IMG/VR virus record: IMGVR_UViG_3300044911_003373
Coordinates: 1 to 36,042 of that record
Source of the DNA: a virus
Reading direction: 5' to 3' (one strand)
DNA: 36,042 nucleotides
The translations under genes and the position numbers were made by a program. Of the stretch, positions 19,962 to 28,177 are shown in pieces. The notes under the pieces are model-generated. The model was not told the DNA's origin and did no database searches. It saw only the letters and a list, made by a program, of their open reading frames with translations. Positions within the stretch are counted from its first letter, which is position 1. Each line of letters starts with the position of its first letter.

Positions 19962-20084
19962 TCAGCACGGGTCCTTGCCGGCCGACTTGCGGCCGTTCGC
20001 CATCTTCTTCGGGGCACGCTTCAGATTGCCTTTGCCGCCCATCTGCTGAGCGACCGCCTGCTTTGTCTTCGACTTCTTCTTCAC
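19962..20084 (-). CDS. 40-residue highly basic peptide
   Basis: GTG 20084 overlaps the upstream stop as GTGA. The peptide is very Lys/Arg-rich (MKKKSKTKQAV, LKRAPKKMANGRKSAGK) and ends in Cys. It is the last gene of the late operon. It could bind nucleic acid or be a small virion or lysis peptide. Too short for usual thresholds, but the overlap with the membrane protein upstream supports it. Confidence 0.6.
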   Translation of the reverse strand: MKKKSKTKQAVAQQMGGKGNLKRAPKKMANGRKSAGKDPC

Positions 20085-20359
20085 GACTCCACCCCCCTGC
20101 CGTGGGCCTCCCGGTCCGACACGTGATCAACCAGCAGGTTCACCATGTGGCGCTGGTGGCCGTCGATCGAATCAAGCCGGCCAGCGAGCCGGGTTTCGCT
20201 GGCGAGCCGATCCTGTTGCGCCACGTTGTGTTCCTCGGTGTTCTTGCGGCGGGTCTTACGTTGCTGCAGCCACGACCCGGCCAAACTGATCGCCGCAACC
20301 GTGACCGATGCGACGGCCGCAACCAGGGCGCCGCCCTCAATTTCGGTGATCCCGATCAC
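20081..20359 (-). CDS. Small membrane protein, holin candidate
   Basis: 92 residues from GTG 20359, which has AAGGAG correctly spaced and overlaps the tail-gene stop. One hydrophobic segment near the N-terminus (GALVAAVASVTVAAISLAG) is followed by a charged cytoplasmic-type helix (QQRKTRRKNTEEHNVAQQ) and a coiled coil. This is the layout of single-span phage holin-like proteins. A second candidate is at 27458-27670. Confidence 0.65.
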   Translation of the reverse strand: MIGITEIEGGALVAAVASVTVAAISLAGSWLQQRKTRRKNTEEHNVAQQDRLASETRLAGRLDSIDGHQRHMVNLLVDHVSDREAHGRGVES

Positions 20360-22599
20360 TTGAAACTCCTTCGCAATGTCAACACGGTCACCATCGATTG
20401 GGCTTGCCGGTTCACGTTGTTGGCGTACACACCAACCGAACGTGTTTCGGCAGCGATGCAGTCGTACCATTGGGCCGAACCTGTGACCGCCCAGTCCACG
20501 TCCTGCACACGAACCCGGGTTTGCACCAACGATTCCAACTGGCGGGCCCTGGCGGACCCAGAACCGGGCCCCGAGCCGGGGATCTCACGACCGTTCAACC
20601 CTTTCACACGATCGGAACAGTCGACCGGCAGGACGAGAACCTGGTCGGCCAAACCGACCGGGTTGGCCCGAACTGTCAACGACCGGACCACCGGTGTGAA
20701 CGTTGTGGCTGTGACACGGATCCGGAACGAGATCATTTCGGCTTCAACACCGAGCGTCCATTTCGACACCTTGGTGCCGGCTGTGCCGGCCGCTGGCAGA
20801 TCAGTGAACGACAGGCCACCGTCACGAGACCAGGCGACAGTGACGGTCGCACCGACCGGCAACGTGTCGTACGCCAACACAACTTCGGACCACACCTTGC
20901 GAAGACTGGTGCCCAGATCAAACACTGAGGTTTCCAACGCACCCGAAGCGACCGTGCCGTCGTCACCGAGACCGTTGTCGACATCGGTGACAACGGCACC
21001 GATCTGGTCGACCGTGAAACAGGTACGGCCGGCCCACTGGACGATCGAACCGACGTTTCCGGTCCCTTCGCTGCCGGCCTGGTTGTACCTGACCCAGGTC
21101 GCCCATCCACCGGTGGACAGGTCGATCGCACCGATACCGGAACCGGTCCGGCCGGTCCCGATTGTTTGTTCGCCCATCGCCCGCCACGAGAAGTACACGT
21201 ACCTGTCGTCACCGGAGAACTCGCCGACCGCTTGCGACAGGCCGTTCACGGTCGGGATGTCCAACACTCGGGTCGGTGTCAGTTTGCCACCTTCGGTAGC
21301 GCACCGGTAGATCGTGGCCCGGCCGGCACCGTCAACGGTGCGGACCATCACGTTGCCCTGATAGTGGCCGAGAGCGGTCACGGTGACACCGGCCGGCGCT
21401 TCCCATGCGGTCACGTAGGATGCGTCCGAACCGAGTTGGATAGCGAACACGGCGGCCCGGTCGACACGGTTCCCAGCAAACCAAACCCAACCGTCGCCCG
21501 ATGTGACGGTTGAGATGGTGGTTTCGGGTCGCAACGTCCAGATGCGGGCACCACCGACCGGTGTGCCGCCGTCACCCATTTCGACCAGTTCGTTCGGGGT
21601 GCCAGATGCGGTGCCGGGACGGGCGATGAAGATCCGGTCCGTGCACCATTCGACAATGGCCGCATCCTGTGTCGACCACGCAGACCCCGGTGACGCTGGT
21701 GTCGTGTTTCGATAAATGTTGGATCCGTCCGAGTAATACCATTGGGATCCGTCGGAAGCGAACGATGCGGGTGCGCCCGCACCGGTGATCGTGAACACGG
21801 TCGGTGACACGGTGGCGGGAGTTGCATAGTAGGCGACCTGACCTGATGCGGTCAGCACGTACAGGCCGGCGCCGGCCGTCACTGCACGCACCGTCGAATA
21901 GGCGGTCGAATGTTTCACTGCACCGTTCGGTACCAGCCGGAACGAACCGGGGGTGGTGAACGGGTCAATGCCGTGCGACCGTCGGAACGCTGCACTGGTT
22001 GACGTTTCCCGGTCCGCTGCGGTCTGACCGGCACCAGATGACCAGTCCGCTGACGACGCCAACGTGTACCGTTCGATTGCCTGGGAGAACGGGGTTTCGC
22101 TGGTGGCGAACCGTGGCGGGTCGAGTGGGATCACTCGCCGTTCGTAGCGTTGTTCACCGGCCGGCCGGTCAGCCAACATGTAGCCGACACCGTTCAGCCC
22201 GACCTCGTAGACGCTGCCGACATCGGCGTTCACGTTCAGGTTCGGGTCTGTGCCGTCGAACAGGAACACGGCCGACGACGTGGCCTGATCGAACCCGTCG
22301 CTGCAGGTCACCACAGCCAGATACGACGACCCGGTCGACAGGGTGAACGGGACCGCCACACTGGTGGCGGCCGACGTGACGATCCCCGAGTCGTACAGGG
22401 TAACCGATCCGTCAGGTGACTGGTAGCGGACCCGATAGGTGGCCTGGGTGCGGCCGGCCAGCGACGAATACGACCACGTCACGGTCTGTGTCGGGACCGT
22501 GACCGTGCCCGTGGGGGCCGTCACGGTTACGGTTGGTGCTGCCAGCAGGAACGTGCCGGCCAGCGACCCGACACCAAGTGTTGCTGAAGCGAGAGACAT
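20356..22599 (-). CDS. Large tail/adsorption protein with N-terminal fibronectin-like domain
   Basis: 747 residues from ATG 22599. Residues 20-110 are beta-rich with an Ig/fibronectin-like pattern (VTVTAPTGTVTVPTQTVTWS; VVTCSDGF). The middle (about 200-560) repeats short strand-turn units (YVLTASGQVAYYATPA; WVWFAGNRVDRAAVFAI; YVYFSWRAMGEQT) suggesting a beta-propeller. The C-terminus is again beta-sandwich-like. This organisation fits a tail tip or receptor-binding protein. There is no ribosome site before the ATG, so translation may depend on the 24-codon frame at 22606-22680. Confidence 0.75.
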   Translation of the reverse strand: MSLASATLGVGSLAGTFLLAAPTVTVTAPTGTVTVPTQTVTWSYSSLAGRTQATYRVRYQSPDGSVTLYDSGIVTSAATSVAVPFTLSTGSSYLAVVTCSDGFDQATSSAVFLFDGTDPNLNVNADVGSVYEVGLNGVGYMLADRPAGEQRYERRVIPLDPPRFATSETPFSQAIERYTLASSADWSSGAGQTAADRETSTSAAFRRSHGIDPFTTPGSFRLVPNGAVKHSTAYSTVRAVTAGAGLYVLTASGQVAYYATPATVSPTVFTITGAGAPASFASDGSQWYYSDGSNIYRNTTPASPGSAWSTQDAAIVEWCTDRIFIARPGTASGTPNELVEMGDGGTPVGGARIWTLRPETTISTVTSGDGWVWFAGNRVDRAAVFAIQLGSDASYVTAWEAPAGVTVTALGHYQGNVMVRTVDGAGRATIYRCATEGGKLTPTRVLDIPTVNGLSQAVGEFSGDDRYVYFSWRAMGEQTIGTGRTGSGIGAIDLSTGGWATWVRYNQAGSEGTGNVGSIVQWAGRTCFTVDQIGAVVTDVDNGLGDDGTVASGALETSVFDLGTSLRKVWSEVVLAYDTLPVGATVTVAWSRDGGLSFTDLPAAGTAGTKVSKWTLGVEAEMISFRIRVTATTFTPVVRSLTVRANPVGLADQVLVLPVDCSDRVKGLNGREIPGSGPGSGSARARQLESLVQTRVRVQDVDWAVTGSAQWYDCIAAETRSVGVYANNVNRQAQSMVTVLTLRRSFK

Positions 22600-22605
22600 G
22601 ACGGG

Positions 22606-22680
22606 TCAGCCGGTGATCCGGTCGATGTTGGTCACCCGAGCCGGTAGACCGGCGTCGAAGCGGGACAGGATGGTGGTCAC
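22606..22680 (-). CDS. 24-residue micro-ORF between tail genes
   Basis: GTG 22680 overlaps the upstream stop as GTGA, and the frame ends 6 bases before the tail-gene ATG at 22599. It encodes a peptide beginning MTTILSRFDAG and ending NIDRITG. Since the tail gene lacks its own Shine-Dalgarno, this frame may serve as a translational bridge, or the peptide may be functional. It is supported only by geometry. Confidence 0.4.
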   Translation of the reverse strand: MTTILSRFDAGLPARVTNIDRITG

Positions 22681-22928
22681 TTCAACTCATCCAATCTTGC
22701 CAGCACCTCAGCCAACTGGGCTTGCAGGTCAGCGACCTGCTGTTCCAACGGTGCCACTGGCACGGGCAGTTCCTCTACAGGAATCGGCACCCACACACCG
22801 TCAATGTAACGGTGATGGAATGGGTTGCCTGGCGGGTCGGGCAGTGCTTGCCCGTCCCATACTTCGATACCGTAGGCGGTGCAGGAACCGTCAGGTTCGA
22901 TGCGGTACAGGACGGTTTCAGTAGGCAA
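22677..22928 (-). CDS. Small virion-associated protein with C-terminal coiled coil
   Basis: 83 residues from TTG 22928, chosen because AAGGAGG lies 8 bases upstream, whereas the longer frame has no ribosome site. The sequence is beta-rich with Pro/Gly loops (IEVWDGQALPDPPGNPF, HRYIDGVWVPIPVEELP), then a coiled coil (LEQQVADLQAQLAEVLARL). Likely a tail accessory or chaperone-like piece. The start overlaps the end of the propeller gene. Confidence 0.68.
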   Translation of the reverse strand: MPTETVLYRIEPDGSCTAYGIEVWDGQALPDPPGNPFHHRYIDGVWVPIPVEELPVPVAPLEQQVADLQAQLAEVLARLDELK

Positions 22929-23895
22929 AGACAGCCTCCTTAACTGGATAAAGAACAGAAACATTGTTACTGCTTTGGTTGGCAACATAAATGCGATCGG
23001 ATGTTGGTGCATAACCAATTCCGTAGGGGGCACTGCCAACTGCAATGGTTGCTACAACCGTATTGGTTGACGGTTTGATAACAGAAACATTGTTACTGCC
23101 TTGGTTGGCAACGTAGATGCGGTCAGATGTTACTGAATACGCAACGCCTCTAGGAGTAGTACCAACTGCAATGGTTGCTACAACCGTATTGGTTGACGGG
23201 TTGATAACGGAAACATTGTTACTGCCAGAGTTGGTAACATAGATGCGATCAGATGTTGGTGCATAACCAACTCCGCTAGGGTTGACATCAACTGCAATGG
23301 TTGCTACAACCGTGTTTGTTGACGGGTTGATAACAGACACATTGCTAATGCCGTTGTTGGCGACATATACACGATCAGATGTTGGTGCATAACCAACACC
23401 TATGGGTGAGGTGTTCACTGCAATGGTTGTTACAACCGTATTGGTTGACGGGTTGATAACGGACACATTGTTGGCAAGGTAGTTGGCAACGTAAAGGCGA
23501 TCAGACGTTGGTGCATGAACAAGTCCATAGGGGCCATTACCAACTGGAATGGATGTTACAACCGTATTAGTTGAAGGGTTGATAACAGAAACATTGTTAC
23601 TACCTTGCACGCTGACATAGAGACGGTCAGATGTTGGTACATATGCAACCAATGTGGGTGTGCCACCAGTAGAGATCGTTGTTTGAACCGTGTTTGTTGA
23701 CGGATTGATAACAGACACATTAGCGCTAGAAGCGTTGACAGCGTAAATACGGTCAGACGTTGGTGCATAACCAATTCCGAAGGGTTGAGTACCAACCGGA
23801 ACCGTTGTGACTATCGCATCTGCAACAGTACGGCAACTAGCGGCCGCCCCACTTCGTTGCCCTTGCGGCAAACCAAACGTGCCCTTATTCGACAC
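22918..23895 (-). CDS. Seven-bladed YVTN-type beta-propeller protein
   Basis: 325 residues from GTG 23895. Seven tandem 42-residue repeats run from about residue 28 to 322, each with a TSDR(I/L/V)Y motif (at residues 46, 88, 130, 172, 214, 256 and 298), mostly followed by VAN, then NNVSVINPSTNTVV. This is the YVTN propeller repeat, and seven copies make one closed propeller. Base composition is far lower in GC than neighbouring genes (about 45% by eye against over 60%), so the gene was probably acquired recently, perhaps from a bacterial surface protein. Placed among tail genes, it may bind a host surface structure. Confidence 0.88.
   Translation of the reverse strand: MSNKGTFGLPQGQRSGAAASCRTVADAIVTTVPVGTQPFGIGYAPTSDRIYAVNASSANVSVINPSTNTVQTTISTGGTPTLVAYVPTSDRLYVSVQGSNNVSVINPSTNTVVTSIPVGNGPYGLVHAPTSDRLYVANYLANNVSVINPSTNTVVTTIAVNTSPIGVGYAPTSDRVYVANNGISNVSVINPSTNTVVATIAVDVNPSGVGYAPTSDRIYVTNSGSNNVSVINPSTNTVVATIAVGTTPRGVAYSVTSDRIYVANQGSNNVSVIKPSTNTVVATIAVGSAPYGIGYAPTSDRIYVANQSSNNVSVLYPVKEAVFAY
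22930..23814. repeat. Seven tandem 126-bp repeats of low GC
   Basis: The propeller blades are also recognisable at DNA level, for example GTTGACGG near the blade ends and AATGGTTGCTACAACCGT in several copies, so the array was amplified fairly recently. Recombination between copies could change blade number. Confidence 0.85.
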
Positions 23896-23896
23896 G

Positions 23897-24295
23897 TTAG
23901 AAACTTCCGCCAAACGCAAACAGGTTGAATGTCTCTGCCTTCTCCGTAGATGCACGCAACGACCAACCGGTCGGCAACACCAGCAACGGCAGATCGGCAC
24001 GAGTATCGTTACGAACCGACGCCGTAAACGCCGCTACCGTGCTAGACGGCGTAGCAGCCGTGACAGCCACCTCACGCCACAATCGAGTGTTCGTGCCGTC
24101 GTTCAGAAACAGGCGCACAAAGCCAGCCGTGGTGGTCACGGTCGCTTGGATCACGATCTCTTCGATGCGTGACCCGCTAGCCCCAGCAGTTGCCACGGTA
24201 ACAATGGTGCCGGTGCCGTCACGGTTCGTGTTTGCTGCGCTGATCTGTCCGTGACCGGCGAGTGGGGTGCCTGCGAAGTTCGGGTCGGTTGCCAT
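23897..24295 (-). CDS. Minor structural protein, beta-rich
   Basis: 132 residues from ATG 24295. The sequence is almost all beta (IVTVATAGASGSRIEEIVIQ, ATVTTTAGFVRLFLNDGTN), with an RLWREVAV segment. Small proteins of this look often lie near tail or neck genes of phages. The exact role is unknown. It ends just before the propeller gene and shares its strand. Confidence 0.7.
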   Translation of the reverse strand: MATDPNFAGTPLAGHGQISAANTNRDGTGTIVTVATAGASGSRIEEIVIQATVTTTAGFVRLFLNDGTNTRLWREVAVTAATPSSTVAAFTASVRNDTRADLPLLVLPTGWSLRASTEKAETFNLFAFGGSF

Positions 24296-24304
24296 GTGAT
24301 GCTC

Positions 24305-24892
24305 CTATCGGTATTGCTGTGCGAGAAAGATGCGGGTAGCGGGCGACTTGGCTGATGGCGTCGAGTTCACCCATCTCGATGTGGACGAGTTCCACGTCAA
24401 CGTCTGACCGTTGGCGACGCCGGACACCGTCACGTCCGCCAAAGCGGACAAGTTCACCGAAGTCCAGGCGGGCACACCCGCCGCCACACCAAGCAACTGG
24501 CCGGCCGTGCCGACCGGTAGCCGGGTGGCGGTGTTCGCCGCCGACCCGTACAACAGGTCACCGGTCGCTGTCATCTTCCGGAACGGCAACTCGTCCATAT
24601 CGGCCTGAGTGGCCGCCACATGCCACACAGTGCCCGCAGGATGCGCTCTGGCGGCCGTTGACTGCTGGGCCCGCACAACCGTCACCGACGTAGCCGAAAC
24701 CGTGTGAGCGGTCACCTGAACCAGTTCGGGGGCACCGTTCAACCCGGCCGGGTCCAACACCATCCACATCCAGTCCGGGGCCGCAACAACCGGCAACCCG
24801 GCAAACGCTGTCGAGTTGATCGTCACCGCACCCGACGACAACGGTGCGTCCGACACTGTCCCAGCAAGAAAGTTCCTATAGATCGACGGCAT
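24305..24892 (-). CDS. Tail fibre-like protein
   Basis: 195 residues from ATG 24892. The C-terminal half contains GDLLYGSAANTATRLPVGTA followed by GQLLGVAAGVPAWTSV, the repeat motif seen at the ends of many phage tail fibres. The N-terminal half is beta-rich. Probably a short fibre or fibre-tip adaptor. Confidence 0.75.
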   Translation of the reverse strand: MPSIYRNFLAGTVSDAPLSSGAVTINSTAFAGLPVVAAPDWMWMVLDPAGLNGAPELVQVTAHTVSATSVTVVRAQQSTAARAHPAGTVWHVAATQADMDELPFRKMTATGDLLYGSAANTATRLPVGTAGQLLGVAAGVPAWTSVNLSALADVTVSGVANGQTLTWNSSTSRWVNSTPSAKSPATRIFLAQQYR

Positions 24893-24895
24893 CGG

Positions 24896-25816
24896 TCACC
24901 ACACTCCCGCAAACTTCGGACGTTTCACATACGGACGATGCAACGGAGGCAGATTCAACCGGCGGGCCTCATCCAACGCCCGATAGAAGTTCTGCCACAA
25001 CGCCCTCGACAACGACAACGACACACCGCCACGCTGAGGTTCCGACCGGTTCCATTCCTCGGCACGATCAATCTCACCCCGACTGATCTCCCGGGCAGAC
25101 ACCAACCAGGCCGACGCATACAGGGCCGGCAAATCCTCGGCACCCTCCGGAACGCTCACCGTTGCCGCCTCCGTCGGAGCGGCAGGATACGACGACCACC
25201 GGTACGGGACCCGATACACGACATGCAAACTGTCCGAGTTCTTCACCGACGCCGGCAACCGGACAATCTTCCCGGTCGGATACAAAGCGGTCGGCAAATC
25301 CTGAAACAGGTTCCAGTTATGCAACTCGCCGATCCGGCCCGTTGAAGACTCGACAACCGAGATCCGCAACACTTCCCGCACGTTCTCCGGGACCGACACA
25401 TACTGCATGTCGGTCGCCCTGGTGAACACGCCAGACACCAGCAACGGCAACCCGAGCGCCTCCATCCGAGGGAACGCCCGCTTCACCCCTTCGGCGACAC
25501 GGTGACGGGCCCAGGTCGGGTTCACCGCACCAACCGTCCCGGCCGGGTACGACACGTTCTGTGTCGTACCGTAATAGCCTCGCTGAGCGGTATAGACGGG
25601 TGTCGCATCGTTCGTCTTGCCGGTCACCAGCAACAGTTCGGCACCGATCTCGACAATGTCGGAAACGTTCAACGTTCCGGACGTAACCTGGAACGTGATC
25701 GTGGTTGCGACCGTCACCGGTGTGATCGTGACCAGCAGCCCTTGTTCTGCTGGAGCCTGCAACTCCAACAGTGCACGGTCCACCAAAGACCCGAGCGTCG
25801 CCGACACGTAGTTCAT
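24896..25816 (-). CDS. Head-tail connector or tail structural protein
   Basis: 306 residues from ATG 25816. An N-terminal helix (LGSLVDRALLELQAPAEQGL) leads into a beta domain (TFQVTSGTLNVSDIVEIGAE) and a C-terminal helical region (ALYASAWLVSAREISRGEID). The arrangement and its place after the capsid block fit a connector or tail-tube adaptor. The family was not identified. Confidence 0.65.
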   Translation of the reverse strand: MNYVSATLGSLVDRALLELQAPAEQGLLVTITPVTVATTITFQVTSGTLNVSDIVEIGAELLLVTGKTNDATPVYTAQRGYYGTTQNVSYPAGTVGAVNPTWARHRVAEGVKRAFPRMEALGLPLLVSGVFTRATDMQYVSVPENVREVLRISVVESSTGRIGELHNWNLFQDLPTALYPTGKIVRLPASVKNSDSLHVVYRVPYRWSSYPAAPTEAATVSVPEGAEDLPALYASAWLVSAREISRGEIDRAEEWNRSEPQRGGVSLSLSRALWQNFYRALDEARRLNLPPLHRPYVKRPKFAGVW

Positions 25817-25846
25817 CGCCTACACCCCCCTGATAACGGAAACGGG

Positions 25847-26050
25847 TCAGGCGTCGAGCGGTTCGGACAACCGCAACGCCGACCAGGCCGCCTCAAACTC
25901 GGCGAGGTACGCCATGAGCGTGGCGTCAACCGTGGCGGACCGGGCCGTGATGAGTTGCTCAAACTGTTCGCCATCGAACGAGAACAAGGCCAGCACGTAC
26001 GACATTTCGTTGTCGTACGGGAACTCGCCGAGAACCGTGAAGGTCGCCAT
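25847..26050 (-). CDS. Small structural-region protein, unknown
   Basis: 67 residues from ATG 26050, which overlaps the stop of the preceding gene by one base. The first half is beta-like (TFTVLGEFPYDNEMSYVLAL) and the second helical (ATLMAYLAEFEAAWSALRL). No family was recognised. Confidence 0.68.
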   Translation of the reverse strand: MATFTVLGEFPYDNEMSYVLALFSFDGEQFEQLITARSATVDATLMAYLAEFEAAWSALRLSEPLDA

Positions 26051-27456
26051 CAGACGGTCCGAGAAAGGATGACCTTGACCTGACCTGCTGCCACAGCGGT
26101 CGTGTCACTGTCAGCGACGCCACCAGTGATCGCAATGCCCAAACCGAGAGCGAACCTGTAGCCCTGGAACGGGGTGTGCACGCTCGCCACTCCAGGGACA
26201 CCGCCCACAGCGGCAGGCACAGGGATGATCATCAACGGCACATCGGTGCCGACCGTTGGAGCCGTCGCCTTGTTGTACAACTTGACGAAGGCCGCAGTGG
26301 CACCCGTGTTCGTTGCGTACACGCCCTGCAAACCACTGGTGCCCGTCAACACCAGCGCACCGTTCGTCGTGGCGAGCGAGTTCACCGAGTACGGGGTCGC
26401 AGGCACCGCAGGAGTCACCGTCGTTGATGTCATCGTCACCGCAGCCGAACCACCCGCCAGCGAGGCGGCAATACCCTGCCCGGCCACCGTCGAACCACGA
26501 CCAGCGGTAATCTCCGCCGTCAACTCGGCGTAGTCCTGAACATTCACGAACTGGAACTGGAGGCTGACAGCGGTCGGGGCTGCGGCCATCGCCGCACGAC
26601 CCGAACCAGCCACGTAGGTGCCACCGAACGTCGTGCCGACCAACTCGATCGTGTTCGCATCCACCACCGTGATCGCATAGTTCCCACGAACCTCGGCCCC
26701 ACCGTTCGTCACGCCGGTCAGCGCCTCGACCCACACGGTGCCCGTGTAGGCGTGGGCATTGATCGTCAGACGAATCACACCGCCAGTGCCAGCGACAGCG
26801 CCCGTGACATCCTTCCACGCACCATGATTCATCGAACGGAGACGCAACTTGTACTCGGCGTTCGGATCAGGGATCTGCTGGTGGCGGACGTAACTGTTCG
26901 CACGACCGGCAGTCGAGTCGATCGACCGAGAGTGGAAGTACGTCTCGTCAGCGAACGGCTCCAACTCCAGAATGGAGTAGGAGGCCGTCGTCACGATCGT
27001 CGACGCAGCCGAAGCCAACGGCCGCAACCCACCGTTCTGCACGTAGTACAGCATCTGGGTGGCGGTCGCACTCGCTGCGCCACCGATGTCGATCTGGGCG
27101 CTGTGCCGGCCGTCAGGAACCCCCGTCACCGAATCGACCGACACCATCTCCACGATGTGATGGTTACTGGCGTTGCGGGTGTTCAGGACACCGAACATCG
27201 CACGGAACGGCAGCGTGAACGTCTCCTTCGACAGAAGTTCCACGAACCCGCCAGCGTTCGTGCCCGAAGCGATCGTGAGCACACCAGCCGAGATTGAGGC
27301 GGTCGAACCACCCGACTCCGTCACATCCCACAGATCGGTCAGCGGACGAGTGAACGAGTCCCGCCACTTCTTCTGCATGCTGTCGACCGTCATGGCGACA
27401 CCCTCGGTGTCCTCCGACAACGCCAGGAACAACTTGTCCGACAGGTAGTTCGTCAT
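26050..27456 (-). CDS. Large virion structural protein
   Basis: 468 residues from ATG 27456. The N-terminal 60 residues are helical (SMQKKWRDSFTRPLTDLWDV), followed by a long beta-rich body with two apparent domains. TINAHAYTGTVWVEALTGVT followed by NGGAEVRGNY resembles an Ig-like or fibre-type module, and the C-terminus forms a third beta domain (PFQGYRFALGLGIAITGG). Probably a tail or capsid-surface protein. It lies 1 base after the membrane-protein gene. Confidence 0.68.
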   Translation of the reverse strand: MTNYLSDKLFLALSEDTEGVAMTVDSMQKKWRDSFTRPLTDLWDVTESGGSTASISAGVLTIASGTNAGGFVELLSKETFTLPFRAMFGVLNTRNASNHHIVEMVSVDSVTGVPDGRHSAQIDIGGAASATATQMLYYVQNGGLRPLASAASTIVTTASYSILELEPFADETYFHSRSIDSTAGRANSYVRHQQIPDPNAEYKLRLRSMNHGAWKDVTGAVAGTGGVIRLTINAHAYTGTVWVEALTGVTNGGAEVRGNYAITVVDANTIELVGTTFGGTYVAGSGRAAMAAAPTAVSLQFQFVNVQDYAELTAEITAGRGSTVAGQGIAASLAGGSAAVTMTSTTVTPAVPATPYSVNSLATTNGALVLTGTSGLQGVYATNTGATAAFVKLYNKATAPTVGTDVPLMIIPVPAAVGGVPGVASVHTPFQGYRFALGLGIAITGGVADSDTTAVAAGQVKVILSRTV

Positions 27457-27457
27457 G

Positions 27458-27670
27458 TCAGACCCCGGCCGGAAGAGTGGCCGGATCGTACGGGTCGCCG
27501 ATCCTGCGGGCGACCTGACCCTTCAGCCAGGACAGGCCGGCAGCGATCAGCGGTGCGTACACCGCCGGCACGTTGAACATCTCGACAGTGACCACGGCAA
27601 GACCGGCCTGCACGGCGGTCCACACGACACGTTCCCACAGTCGGATCCGAAACGAAGACTTGGCGCTCAT
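27458..27670 (-). CDS. Two-helix membrane protein, holin candidate
   Basis: 70 residues from ATG 27670 with GGGGGTGGA upstream. Basic N-terminus (SAKSSFRIRLWERV), then hydrophobic segments (VVWTAVQAGLAVVTVEMF and VYAPLIAAGLSWL) and a basic tail (KGQVARRIGDPYDP). This is a classic small-holin layout with two spans, which makes it the better holin candidate of the two. It sits in the virion gene block rather than beside the endolysin. Confidence 0.7.
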   Translation of the reverse strand: MSAKSSFRIRLWERVVWTAVQAGLAVVTVEMFNVPAVYAPLIAAGLSWLKGQVARRIGDPYDPATLPAGV

Positions 27671-27698
27671 CACATCCACCCCCTGGGCGTGAACCAGA

Positions 27699-27738
27699 AG
27701 AGGCCCGGTTCCGGCATAACCGGAACACGGGCCCCTCT
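27699..27738 (-). terminator. Hairpin after the capsid-proximal genes
   Basis: On the minus strand a two-part stem (GGCCCG/CGGGCC, then TTCCGG/CCGGAA) closes over TTATG. It lies between the decoration-like gene and the membrane-protein gene. There is no U-run, so it may terminate weakly or act as an RNA stabiliser limiting expression downstream of the capsid genes. Confidence 0.6.
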
Positions 27739-27759
27739 GGAACACACCTGCCTACAGGG

Positions 27760-28167
27760 TCAGGCCGTGACCGTGCGGGTACGACGGTCGTGCGGCTGGC
27801 GGGCCACAAGGGTCGAACCGGTGTACACGGGGCTGGTGCCGCCCAACGTGACCGCTGCACGAACGAACCGCTGCGACACGTACGCCGTGATCTGGCGGCT
27901 GATGTTCGACTGTGCGGCCGTGGTGCCGGTCAGGTTGATGGTGCCGTACGTGACCACGCCGGTAGCGAACGTCGAATCGTCGCTGCCCTGGATCACGATC
28001 GTCGCCGTCGGCGACGTACCGGTCACCGTGCCGGTCGTCAGAACGAACGCAACTTCGTGCGGGCGATCCAACTGGACGGCGGTGCTGTTCGTGGTGCCGG
28101 CAGCGTTGAGAGTTGCACCGGCAAGATGGTTGGACGCATTGGCGTCCTGGACAAGTGAACCAGGCAT
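27760..28167 (-). CDS. Capsid decoration or head-fibre-like protein
   Basis: 135 residues from ATG 28167 with GAGGAGG. Nearly all beta (VAFVLTTGTVTGTSPTATIV, VVTYGTINLTGTTAAQSNIS), directly after the major capsid gene, the usual place of decoration proteins. The short basic C-terminus (HDRRTRTVTA) is unusual. The call is by position and fold impression. Confidence 0.68.
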   Translation of the reverse strand: MPGSLVQDANASNHLAGATLNAAGTTNSTAVQLDRPHEVAFVLTTGTVTGTSPTATIVIQGSDDSTFATGVVTYGTINLTGTTAAQSNISRQITAYVSQRFVRAAVTLGGTSPVYTGSTLVARQPHDRRTRTVTA

Positions 28168-28177
28168 GGGATCCTCC

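Noticed and set aside
22930-23814. A CRISPR array from the regular repeats
   Set aside because: The repeats are 126 bp, in frame, and encode YVTN propeller blades. There are no short repeats with unique spacers and no cas adaptation genes.
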